Numbered from the stretch's first letter, positions 1 through 5,684 are shown. The stretch: 12,147 nucleotides of DNA from Thermoleophilia bacterium (GCA_013362295.1 JABFWJ010000060.1:1-12147); one strand, 5' to 3'. The notes: a model not told the origin generated them from the sequence alone. Program-made: numbers and translations.

Positions 1-773
1 GTCCCGCTCGTCGTGGTCGCCGGCGGCGTCGTCGGCGACCCCGCCGGCGTTCCGGCAGCGGCCTCGAGGATCAGCGACCCGACCATCGAGCCGTGATACA
101 CGCAGAAGAAACGGTATGTCCCGGCGGCCGCCGTGAACGTCACCGTCTTCGTCTGCCCCGGCGCCACGACCTGGTTGACGAGGCTCCCGATCGTGAACGT
201 GTGGGCGGAATGGCCCGAGTTCGTGATCGTGACGGTGACCTGTCCCGCTGCGGCGTGGATCGTCGACGGGCTGAAGCTGTTGTCCTGCATCGTCACGCTG
301 ACATTCGACGGTGGCGCCGGGGTGCCCGGGCCCGCCGGCCCCGTCGTCGTCCCGCCCGTGCCCCCGCCGCTGCTGCCGCCCTGGCCGATGGTGAGGGTGC
401 CGCGCATTGCCTTGTCGCGGTCGTCCCCGCACCAGAACGTGTACGACCCGGCGGGGAGGTCGGCCGAGAGCGTGGCGCTCTCTCCGCGGCGCACGCCGTC
501 TTGGCCGGCCGTGCCGTGCCCGACGATCCCGAACTGCTGGCGCTCGTCGTTCGCGTTGCTGAACGTGATCGTGACCGCGCCGGGCGCCGCGGTGAGGCTC
601 GTCGGCGAGCAGGCGTTCCTGCCGGTGGACTGGACGGTCAGGCTCGCGAGGCTCGAGGCGGCGCGGCCGTTCTCGGAGGTCGCGGCCCCGGAGAGGAAGA
701 TCGCGGCGACGAAGGCGAGTACGAGCATGGCGCTCGCAAACCTGCGGCGCCCGCGGCTGATACGACGAAACAT
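1..773 (-). CDS. Secreted two-domain cupredoxin (plastocyanin-like), C-terminus outside window
   Basis: Read from an ATG at 773-771, the frame stays open to the window edge (257 residues). Residues 1-33 form a signal peptide: an Arg-rich start, then a hydrophobic stretch AMLVLAFVAAIFLSGAA. Two cupredoxin-like beta domains follow. Domain 1 spans about residues 42-130 and domain 2 about 157-237, joined by a Gly/Thr/Pro-rich linker (131-156) and followed by another Pro/Thr-rich tail. Domain 2 carries a complete type-1 copper set: His191 in SAHTFTI and Cys224, His227 and Met230 in CVYHGSM. Domain 1 keeps Cys115 and Met123 but lacks a His between them; Cys55 and Cys115 may form a disulfide instead. 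It probably binds copper outside the membrane, in electron transfer or copper handling (inference). A GGGGGGT stretch lies about 10 nt before the ATG. It is divergent from the ArsR cassette. Long plus-strand frames here are shadows. Confidence 0.85.
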   Translation of the reverse strand, partial: MFRRISRGRRRFASAMLVLAFVAAIFLSGAATSENGRAASSLASLTVQSTGRNACSPTSLTAAPGAVTITFSNANDERQQFGIVGHGTAGQDGVRRGESATLSADLPAGSYTFWCGDDRDKAMRGTLTIGQGGSSGGGTGGTTTGPAGPGTPAPPSNVSVTMQDNSFSPSTIHAAAGQVTVTITNSGHSAHTFTIGSLVNQVVAPGQTKTVTFTAAAGTYRFFCVYHGSMVGSLILEAAAGTPAGSPTTPPATTTSG

Positions 774-822
774 CTGAGTAGACCCCCCTGGCTTGTCTGA
801 CGGCTGGACGAAGCGCAGGCGC

Positions 823-828
823 AATATA
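823..828 (-). promoter_or_regulatory. Possible -10 element for the cupredoxin gene
   Basis: On the minus strand these bases read TATATT, five of six matches to TATAAT, about 50 nt before the cupredoxin ATG, within a locally AT-richer patch. The bases 17 nt further upstream (GGTCCA) do not resemble a -35 element, so this is tentative. Confidence 0.3.
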
Positions 829-870
829 GCCGAAGAAATCGACCGTGGACCTGGAGGCAAGTCAATCTGT

Positions 871-900
871 TCTGATATCAGTATCCGGAGATACGTCAGA
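871..900 (+). promoter_or_regulatory. Probable ArsR operator in the divergent promoter region
   Basis: This 30-bp stretch just before the arsR-type gene holds overlapping dyads. CTGATATCAG (872-881) is a perfect 10-bp palindrome. GTATC and GATAC (881-885 and 890-894) form an inverted repeat around CGGA. TCTGA at 871 and TCAGA at 896 are also inverted repeats at the outer edges. ArsR-family repressors bind short AT-containing dyads in their own promoters, so autoregulation is expected. Because the site lies between divergent genes, it could also affect the cupredoxin gene. The site itself is seen; its use as an operator is inference. Confidence 0.5.
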
Positions 901-905
901 AGGAG
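900..905 (+). promoter_or_regulatory. Shine-Dalgarno sequence that decides the arsR-type start
   Basis: AAGGAG is directly adjacent to an ATG at 906, with no spacer, but lies 6 nt before the in-frame GTG at 912. Normal spacing favours GTG 912, which shortens the protein by two residues. Confidence 0.6.
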
Positions 906-911
906 ATGTCC

Positions 912-1271
912 GTGTCCGTCCTCGAAGCCCCCTTCCGTCTTCCCGAAGCGCCGGCGCGCAGCGACCTCGTCGCCAAGTACTTTCGCGGGCTCGGCGACCC
1001 GACCCGAGTGCGCATCCTCGAGCTGCTGCGCGACGAGGATGAGCTGTCGGTCGGCGAGCTCGTCGAGCGGCTCCGCCAGCCGCAGCCGAAGGTCTCGAAC
1101 CACCTCGCTTGTCTTCGCTGGTGCGGCTTCATCGCGGCACGGCGCGAGCACCGCACCGTTTACAACCGGATCGCGGACGAGCGTGTCGTGAAGATGCTCG
1201 AGCTCGGGCACGCGCTGCTCGACGACAACGCCGAGCATGTCGCGGCCTGCTGCCGGATCGACGAGCAATGA
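912..1271 (+). CDS. ArsR/SmtB-family metal-sensing repressor, CmtR-like
   Basis: A 119-residue winged-helix protein, typical in length for ArsR/SmtB repressors, which leave DNA when they bind a metal or metalloid. The family signature GLGDPTRVRILELL is near residues 26-39. The recognition helix is in QPKVSNHLACLRWCGFI (about 58-74). Cys67 and Cys71 (C-x3-C in the recognition helix) match the arrangement of the Cd/Pb sensor CmtR of Mycobacterium, and a Cys113-Cys114 pair near the C-terminus could supply the third ligand. A soft thiophilic metal (Cd, Pb or Hg) is therefore a better guess than zinc. This guess is inference. An ATG at 906 is an alternative start, but its Shine-Dalgarno spacing is zero. 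It is first in a three-gene plus-strand cassette, preceded by dyads at 871-900. Confidence 0.88.
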   Translation: MSVLEAPFRLPEAPARSDLVAKYFRGLGDPTRVRILELLRDEDELSVGELVERLRQPQPKVSNHLACLRWCGFIAARREHRTVYNRIADERVVKMLELGHALLDDNAEHVAACCRIDEQ

Positions 1272-1305
1272 GGGAAGTCGTTCTGCTCGCCGCGCGGGGT
1301 CGTCG

Positions 1306-1716
1306 ATGAGCAACGGCGATTGCTGCGCCTCGACCGCGAGCGATCGGTTACCGGGGGCGGCGCCGGCGGCCGGCGGCGGTCCGTTGGTGGAGATCCTCTA
1401 CTTCGACGGTTGCCCGAACCACCATCCCGCGATCGCGCTCGTCGAGCGCATCAGCCGCGAGCTCGGGATCGCGCCGAACGTGCGCTTGGTGAAAGTGCCC
1501 GACCAGCAGGCCGCGCAGCGACTGCGCTGTCTGGGCTCGCCGACGATCCGCGTCGGCGGCGTCGACGTCGACCCGCAGACCGAGGAGCGCGACGACTACG
1601 CGCTCTCCTGCCGCATCTTCCGCACCGAGTCCGGCCTCAGCGGCCAGCCCGACGAGCGATGGGTGCGAGACGCGCTCCTCCGGGAGGCAGGGGCCGCATC
1701 GTCTTCGCCGACCTGA
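1306..1716 (+). CDS. Thioredoxin-fold protein of the type often labelled DF-family (seleno)protein or alkylmercury lyase-like
   Basis: A 136-residue protein. After a flexible N-terminus containing Cys6-Cys7 (NGDCCAS), a thioredoxin-like domain begins at about residue 27: strand LVEILYF, then GCPNHHPA with Cys36 where thioredoxins have CxxC, then a helix. The second Cys of CxxC is replaced (C-P-N-H). A cis-Pro motif, GSPTIRVGG, lies at about 77-85, with Cys75 just before it and Cys102 in SCRIFRT. In my recollection such proteins occur beside mercury or metal genes in actinobacteria and are sometimes mislabelled alkylmercury lyase; no MerB active site is seen. ATG 1306 is chosen because upstream in-frame codons overlap the ArsR gene; its ribosome site is weak. 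It lies 34 nt after the ArsR stop and 15 nt before the rhodanese start, so co-transcription is likely. The role is probably thiol or metal redox chemistry (inference). Confidence 0.72.
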   Translation: MSNGDCCASTASDRLPGAAPAAGGGPLVEILYFDGCPNHHPAIALVERISRELGIAPNVRLVKVPDQQAAQRLRCLGSPTIRVGGVDVDPQTEERDDYALSCRIFRTESGLSGQPDERWVRDALLREAGAASSSPT

Positions 1717-1731
1717 CGAAGGAGCCATGAG

Positions 1732-2436
1732 ATGCCGACCCCGATCGACCGCGACGAGCTCCAACGCCTCGTGCGCGAGGAACATGCCCAACTCGTCGAG
1801 GTGCTCCCGCCCGACGAGTACGACGACGAACACCTACCCGGCGCGACCAACGTTCCCTTGAAGACCCTCGACCGCGAGACAACCCAACCGCTCGACCGCA
1901 ACCGGCCGGTGATCGTCTACTGCTACGACACCCAATGAGACGTGAGCCCGCGAGCCGCGTGGCGGCTCGAAAGCATCGGCTTCGGCCGCGTCTACGACTA
2001 CGTCAACGGCAAGGCGGACTGGGGCTCCTTCGGCCTGCCGCTCGAGGGCCGTCGCCCCAGCAGCACCCGCGTCGGCGCGCACGTCCGGACCGACGTTCCC
2101 GCCTGCCGGCCCGCCGACCGCATGCCCGACATGTGCGAACGCGTTCACGCAGCCGGCTGGGACACCTGCTTCGTCACCAACGAGCAGGGCGTCGTACTGG
2201 GCAGACTGGGCCGTGCGGCGCTCGCCGCGGGCGACGACGTCGCGGTCGACGAGGCGATGACGCTCGGGCCGAGCACCGTTCGGCCGAGCCAAGAGCTCGA
2301 CGCGGCGCTCGAGCGGATGCACAAGCAGAACCTGACAACTTTGGCCGTCACCCGTTCCGATGGCGTCCTCGTCGGCGTGCTTCGCCGCGACGACGCCGAA
2401 CGGGTGCTTCGCACGTCGACGACTGGTACGCCGTGA
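1732..2436 (+). CDS. Rhodanese-CBS protein with one in-frame TGA: candidate selenoprotein (or broken gene)
   Basis: Taken through the TGA at 1936-1938, this is a 234-residue protein in a single frame. Residues 1-106 form a rhodanese domain: DRDELQRLV, LVEVLPPDEYDDEHLPGATN, then PVIVYCYDTQ with catalytic Cys64, the TGA as residue 69, and DVSPRAAWRLES, VYDYVNGKADW, FGLPLEG. Residues about 120-228 form a CBS-domain pair (GWDTCFVTNEQGVVLGRL, then DEAMTLGPSTVRPSQELD and NLTTLAVTRSDGVLVGVLRR). The fold and codon bias continue straight through the TGA without a frameshift. Related proteins, as I recall, have Cys there (QCDLSPRAA). AAGGAG at 1719-1724 lies 7 nt before ATG 1732. An ATG at 1727 is in another frame. 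Conventional annotation would give a 68-residue fragment (1732-1938) and a second piece from GTG 1942, which has no ribosome site. Persulfide or selenide chemistry with nucleotide sensing by CBS is inference. Confidence 0.75.
1936..1938 (+). other. In-frame TGA, candidate selenocysteine codon
   Basis: This TGA is codon 69 of the rhodanese-CBS frame, giving C64-Y-D-T-Q-(TGA)-D-V-S-P. It falls at the sixth position of the rhodanese active-site loop, a place where a second redox residue could act with Cys64. Coding continues in the same frame for 166 further codons. Decoding as selenocysteine would also require selA, selB, selC and selD elsewhere in the genome, which are not in this window. Confidence 0.5.
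1951..1969 (+). promoter_or_regulatory. SECIS-like stem-loop just downstream of the in-frame TGA
   Basis: CGAGCCGC (1951-1958) and GCGGCTCG (1962-1969) are perfect reverse complements around the loop GTG (1959-1961). The stem begins 13 nt after the TGA and the loop lies 21-23 nt after it. Bacterial SECIS elements recognised by SelB are coding-region hairpins at about this distance, with a G, often followed by U, at the start of the apical loop. The E. coli fdhF element also has a bulged U in the stem, which is not seen here. The hairpin lies within codons for PRAAWRLE, so coincidence in GC-rich coding DNA must be excluded. Confidence 0.45.
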
Positions 2437-2456
2437 CGCCGCCGGTGACGACGCGC

Positions 2457-2472
2457 TCGCGAAGGATCGCGA
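2457..2472. terminator. Hairpin between convergent genes, possible bidirectional terminator
   Basis: TCGCGA and TCGCGA form a 6-bp stem around an AGGA loop, between the rhodanese-CBS stop (2436) and the ABM-type gene stop (2492). There is no T-tract on either side, so any terminator role is tentative. Confidence 0.25.
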
Positions 2473-2491
2473 TCTGAAGGACGGTGGGCGG

Positions 2492-2788
2492 TCAGTCGAC
2501 GTCGTAGTGATCGACGGTGTCGCTCCGCTCGACCAGGAAGCGGTCGTCCTCGGGGTAGTAGACCGCGTGTGAGGGGTCGTCGCCCGCGAACGCGCGCACG
2601 GCATCTATGTCCTCCCACAAGGAGAACGTGAGAATCTCGGTTCGGTCGCCGATCGGGCGGTGAAGGATCCAGGCGCCGAGGTTCCCGGTCGTCGAGCGGT
2701 AGTGCTCGATTCCCGTCTCCCGCACGTAGTCCACGTACTCGCCGGTTTCCTCGGCCCTGACGACACCCCGCCAGATGCGCGCGATCAC
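2492..2788 (-). CDS. Antibiotic biosynthesis monooxygenase (ABM)-like dimeric alpha-beta barrel protein
   Basis: A 98-residue protein of the usual size for a single ABM/ferredoxin-like barrel. It opens with the first strand IARIWRGVV, then EETGEYVDYVRETG (helix), the strand GAWILHRPIGDRTEILTFSLW, and a second helix EDIDAVRAFAGDDPSHAVY followed by YYPEDDRFLVE. This pattern matches the small group annotated as antibiotic biosynthesis monooxygenase, many of which have no proven enzymatic role. GTG 2788-2786 is chosen because AAGGAGGAG (2800-2792) precedes it at 3-5 nt; an upstream ATG at 2812 would place the Shine-Dalgarno inside the gene. It is convergent with the rhodanese gene and divergent from CapA. 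Its substrate cannot be deduced. Confidence 0.78.
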   Translation of the reverse strand: MIARIWRGVVRAEETGEYVDYVRETGIEHYRSTTGNLGAWILHRPIGDRTEILTFSLWEDIDAVRAFAGDDPSHAVYYPEDDRFLVERSDTVDHYDVD

Positions 2789-2791
2789 GGT

Positions 2792-2800
2792 CTCCTCCTT
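2792..2800 (-). promoter_or_regulatory. Strong Shine-Dalgarno fixing the ABM-type start
   Basis: On the minus strand these bases read AAGGAGGAG and are followed by ACC and GTG. This sets the start at 2788 instead of the longer ATG at 2812. Confidence 0.6.
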
Positions 2801-2879
2801 GCGTCGATGCACGTGACGGTAACCGGCTGCGCCCGTCGCCGGGAAAGGGGCGAAACGAACGGCAACGAATGCTGTCTTC

Positions 2880-4097
2880 GTGCACGCGGCGGCTTCGTCA
2901 GGGCTCAGGGTCGCGGCCGCGGTGTCGCTGCTCGTGCTCGCGTCGGCCGCGCGCGGTCCAGCGGCGCCCGCGCCGAGGACCGCGACACCCGTTCACGTTC
3001 CACGTGTCGACTCTCGTCTTCTCGACTGGCTGGCACCCGGGGGGCAGGGGACCGTCGCAGGGTTCGCCGGCTCCTTTCAGCGGGTCCGGCTCGAGACCAC
3101 CGACGGACGGCCGCTGGCCTGGACGCGTTTCGGCCGGCTCGGCCGGTTCCGAGTCACGTTCCGGGCACCGAACCCGGGACGCTACGGACTCCGTGTGGTT
3201 GCCGGCGCGGCGCGCGCGCCGGCGGGCGTCCTCACCGTCCGGGCGGTCGTGCTCGACGCGGTCGGCGACATCACGTTCGCCGAGCAGGTCGGGCCGGCCC
3301 TCGCGAGTCACGGCGCCGCCTACCCATGGCTGCGTGTGGCCGGGCTCCTGCGCAGTGCCGACGTGACCGTCGGCAATCTCGAGACGTCCGTGAGCGCCCG
3401 CGGCACGGCGCAGGTGAAGGAGTACACGTTCCGGGGACCGCCGCAGGCGCTCAGACCGATGGCCGAGCTTGCCGGGTTCGACGCGCTGACGCTCGCGAAC
3501 AACCATTCCGGCGACTTCGGCGCAGAGGCGTTGCTCGACACGGTGCGTCACGTCCACGCTGCGGGCATCGAGCCGTTCGGCGCCGGTGTGGACGTCGCTG
3601 CTGCGCGGCGTCCGGCCGTCGTCGAAGCGGGCGGGCTGAAGATCGCGTTCCTGGGTTACTCCGACGTCAACCCGGCGGGGTTCAACGCGACCGCGAGCAC
3701 GCCGGGGACGGCGAAGGCCGATGCATCGTCGATCACGGCGGACGTTCGGGCCGCCCGGCGGCGAGGCGCAGTCGTCGTCTGCTTCATGCACTGGGGCGTC
3801 GAGAAGGAAGCGCAGCCGGGCGTCCGCCAGCAACAGCTCGCGGCGGCGTGCCTGAACGCGGGCGCTCGTGTAGTCCTCGGCGCACACCCGCACGTGCTCG
3901 GGCGCGTCAGCAGGCCCGAGCGGCGCAGCGTCGTCGCCTGGACGCTTGGCAACTTCGTCTTCCCATCGGTGGGCGCGTCCGCGCGAACCGCGATCCTGCA
4001 GCTGCACCTCGCCGCGGACGGCGTGCGCGGTTTCCGGCTGCTCCCGGTCACGATCGACGGGTTCCGCCCGGAGCCGTTCACGCGCACGCGTAGATGA
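2880..4097 (+). CDS. CapA-family metallophosphatase-like protein, exported
   Basis: A 405-residue protein of the CapA/PgsA group, which is related to calcineurin-like metallophosphatases and known from poly-gamma-glutamate capsule synthesis. An N-terminal export segment (R10 then VAAAVSLLVLASAA) is followed by a beta-rich domain (about 40-122) resembling an immunoglobulin-like region. The CapA core begins at about 123. Visible motifs are VGDITF (D130), GNLETS (N166, E168), LANNHSGDFG (N207, N208, H209, D212), MHWGVE (H304), GAHPHVLG (H336, H338) and LGNFVF (N358). All expected metal-site positions are present, so it is probably active. The GTG at 2880 is used because no better in-frame start lies upstream; no clear ribosome site is seen. 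No other capsule gene is nearby, so a general cell-envelope role is a guess. Its 3' end overlaps the convergent reductase gene by 20 bp. Confidence 0.85.
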   Translation: MHAAASSGLRVAAAVSLLVLASAARGPAAPAPRTATPVHVPRVDSRLLDWLAPGGQGTVAGFAGSFQRVRLETTDGRPLAWTRFGRLGRFRVTFRAPNPGRYGLRVVAGAARAPAGVLTVRAVVLDAVGDITFAEQVGPALASHGAAYPWLRVAGLLRSADVTVGNLETSVSARGTAQVKEYTFRGPPQALRPMAELAGFDALTLANNHSGDFGAEALLDTVRHVHAAGIEPFGAGVDVAAARRPAVVEAGGLKIAFLGYSDVNPAGFNATASTPGTAKADASSITADVRAARRRGAVVVCFMHWGVEKEAQPGVRQQQLAAACLNAGARVVLGAHPHVLGRVSRPERRSVVAWTLGNFVFPSVGASARTAILQLHLAADGVRGFRLLPVTIDGFRPEPFTRTRR

Positions 4098-4599
4098 TCT
4101 CGACGGCGCCGGTCGGAAGGCTGCGCTCGCTCTCCAGGGTCAGACGGGTGTCGAGGCCGAGCGACGGCGTCAGCTGCATGCCGTCGCCGATCAGCACCGG
4201 CAGAACGATCACGCCGAGCAGATCGAGCGCTCGGAGTTGCCGGAACGTCTCGATCGTGCGCGGGCCGCCGACCAGATGCACGTCGCCCCCGCGGTTCGCT
4301 CCCCGCATCTTCTCGAGCAAACGCGCCGGGTCGCTCTCCACGACGACGTGGTCGGGAGTGTTCGCAGGCCGGCGCGAGCCGAGCACGAAGACGTCGAGGT
4401 CGTCCCACGGCCAGGCTTCCGCCGCGAGTGCGGGCTCGAACGTCGTGCGGCCCATCAGAACGGCGTCGCATGACGCCTGAAACTCCCGGAAGCCGAATGC
4501 CTCCGGGCTCCAGGCCGGATCGCCAAGTTGTGCCGGCAGTCCATCCGGCGTCGTGACGTAGCCGTCGAGGCTCACGCATATCCGGGTGCGGATCTTCAT
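4078..4599 (-). CDS. RibD/dihydrofolate reductase-like family protein (first copy)
   Basis: A 173-residue protein of the RibD C-terminal/DHFR-fold family, NAD(P)H-dependent reductases usually of unknown substrate. Evidence: SLDGYVTTPDG near residues 10-20, the cofactor-site motif LMGRTTFE (48-55), the strand DVFVLGSRR, GDVHLVGGPRTIETF (105-119) with the GG turn, and LPVLIGDGMQL (133-143) as in RibD. The start ATG 4599 has AAAGGAG 9 nt upstream; an in-frame upstream ATG at 4632 would include that site inside the gene. The stop overlaps the CapA 3' end by 20 bp in antisense. Sequence similarity to the second DHFR-like gene (5112-5684) is modest, so they are different subfamilies and not a recent duplication. 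Confidence 0.82.
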   Translation of the reverse strand: MKIRTRICVSLDGYVTTPDGLPAQLGDPAWSPEAFGFREFQASCDAVLMGRTTFEPALAAEAWPWDDLDVFVLGSRRPANTPDHVVVESDPARLLEKMRGANRGGDVHLVGGPRTIETFRQLRALDLLGVIVLPVLIGDGMQLTPSLGLDTRLTLESERSLPTGAVEIIYACA

Positions 4600-4727
4600 T
4601 CGTTGCGGCTCCTTTCTCGGCGGTCGAGACACCTCTGCGCTGAAGGGACTATCGCCGGCGCGGGTCCCACATCGTTAAACGGCTTGCCCTTGCCCGTCTC
4701 TGAGCGCGGGTCGGCGAGAATGCGCGC

Positions 4728-5081
4728 GTGCCCGCCTACACGCTGAACGACGACGCGGTTAGGCACGCGAAGCGGCTGATCGACGCGCGCCAGTATGTGC
4801 TCCGCTCGCGTTGGCAGGACGTGCAGCCGCGCGCACGGGACCAGAATGCGTTCCTGAAGACGCACTCGTGGGAGGAGTACGCCGCCTGGCATCTCGGCCT
4901 GACCGAGGGCGCTGCCGAGGAGACGAAGGCGCGCCACGCGTTTGTCTACGGCGACTTCCGCCGTCTGCACCGGATGGGGCTGATCGCCTGCCACTACCGG
5001 GCGGCGGAGTGGCGGCACAAGGAGATCGAGCTTGCAGCCCACGAGCTCCTGCAGTATCTCGACCGAAGGACCGGCTCATGA
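4728..5081 (+). CDS. Small conserved-looking hypothetical protein
   Basis: A 117-residue soluble protein beginning MPAYTLNDDAVRHAKRLID. It is charged and helical in character, with no signal peptide or membrane segment. Notable stretches are WEEYAAWHLGLTEGA (about 48-62), ETKARHAFVYGDFRRLHRMG (about 65-84), ACHYRAAEWRHKEIE and a C-terminal helix AAHELLQYLD. The pattern looks like a conserved actinobacterial protein of unknown function that I cannot name. The GTG at 4728 has only a weak purine-rich site upstream (GCGAGA). An ATG at 4720 is in another frame. It lies between the two reductase genes on the opposite strand and faces the second one convergently. Confidence 0.62.
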   Translation: MPAYTLNDDAVRHAKRLIDARQYVLRSRWQDVQPRARDQNAFLKTHSWEEYAAWHLGLTEGAAEETKARHAFVYGDFRRLHRMGLIACHYRAAEWRHKEIELAAHELLQYLDRRTGS

Positions 5082-5084
5082 CGC

Positions 5085-5108
5085 GGCGCCGCCGCGCGCC
5101 TCGGCGCC
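5085..5108. terminator. GC-rich hairpin between convergent genes
   Basis: GGCGCCG (5085-5091) and CGGCGCC (5102-5108) form a perfect 7-bp stem around a 10-nt loop. It fills the 30-bp junction between the stop codons at 5081 (+) and 5112 (-). No T-tract follows, so it may be a shared terminator of a GC-rich genome or chance. Confidence 0.35.
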
Positions 5109-5111
5109 CGC

Positions 5112-5684
5112 TCAGGCGGCGTAGTAGGTCAGCAGTACGACGCCGGAACGGAAGGGCTTCGTGTCGACGAGCTCCAGGTTCGGGCGTGCCTCATCGCTTT
5201 CGAACAGTCGTCGGCCGTGTCCGAGGATCGTCGGGTAGACGAAGAGGCGATACTCGTCCACGAGTCCGGCGCCGATCAGCTCCCAGACGACGCTGATGCT
5301 TCCCGTGACGCCGATCTCGCCGCCGGGCTCGCCCTTGAGCGCTCGCGCCTCCCCAACGAGATCTCCGGCAACGACCACGCTGTTCTCCCACTGCGGATCT
5401 TCGAGCGTCGACGAGAGCACGTACTTCTGGACCTTGTTCAGGTGCTCCGCGATGCCGGTCGTATCCTCCGTCTGTTTCGGCCAGTACTCGCGAAACAACT
5501 CGAACGTCACCCGCCCGAGCAAGAGGGCGTCCTGCGCCTTCATGTGCTCGCGGAGGGTTGTTACGAGATCGGACGAATCGACGCCGTCGTCGTCATCGGC
5601 CGGCGAGAACCAGCCCTCGGCTGCGTCGATCACCCCATCGACCGTCATGTTCTCGGTCACGACGAGCTTGCGATCGGCTGCCAC
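5112..5684 (-). CDS. RibD/dihydrofolate reductase-like family protein (second copy)
   Basis: A 190-residue DHFR-fold protein. Motifs seen: KLVVTENMTVDGVID at the first strand, LLLGRVTFELF (about 54-64) as the nucleotide-site loop, QKYVLSSTLEDPQWENS, a central GEIGVTGSISVVWELI (in place of the usual GG segment), VDEYRLFVYPTILGHGRRLF (about 145-165), and LTYYAA at the end. The family is annotated as dihydrofolate reductase family proteins, but classic DHFR activity is not implied. Start GTG 5684-5682 has AGAAGG 5 nt upstream. It lies 94 bp downstream of DUF1348 on the same strand, possibly one transcript. An acidic run DDDD at about 30-33 is unusual. Confidence 0.82.
   Translation of the reverse strand: MAADRKLVVTENMTVDGVIDAAEGWFSPADDDDGVDSSDLVTTLREHMKAQDALLLGRVTFELFREYWPKQTEDTTGIAEHLNKVQKYVLSSTLEDPQWENSVVVAGDLVGEARALKGEPGGEIGVTGSISVVWELIGAGLVDEYRLFVYPTILGHGRRLFESDEARPNLELVDTKPFRSGVVLLTYYAA

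Noticed and set aside
93..800. Long plus-strand open frames over the first 800 bases
   Set aside because: They are antisense shadows of the minus-strand cupredoxin, which shows a signal peptide and copper ligands. The shadows are Arg/Ala/Pro-rich with no recognisable domain.
1306..1716. True alkylmercury lyase (MerB)
   Set aside because: The length and thioredoxin-like layout do not match MerB, and its conserved active-site cysteines and Asp are not seen. The label would be a misannotation.
1936..1938. Genome-wide reassignment of TGA to a sense codon
   Set aside because: TGA terminates every other complete gene in the window, so it remains a stop codon. Only local recoding, mutation or sequencing error can explain this one.
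1942..2436. Independent gene starting at GTG 1942
   Set aside because: It begins in the middle of the rhodanese fold, has no ribosome site, and is in the same frame as the upstream half. It is better read as the continuation of 1732-1938.
2660..4093. Long plus-strand frame overlapping CapA in another phase, and minus-strand frame 2898-4007
   Set aside because: CapA motifs are found only in the 2880-4097 frame. The others are Arg-rich with no motif, typical of GC-rich shadow frames.
4078..5684. Recent tandem duplication of the two DHFR-like genes
   Set aside because: The proteins share only general family motifs and differ in length and central segment, so they are separate subfamilies.
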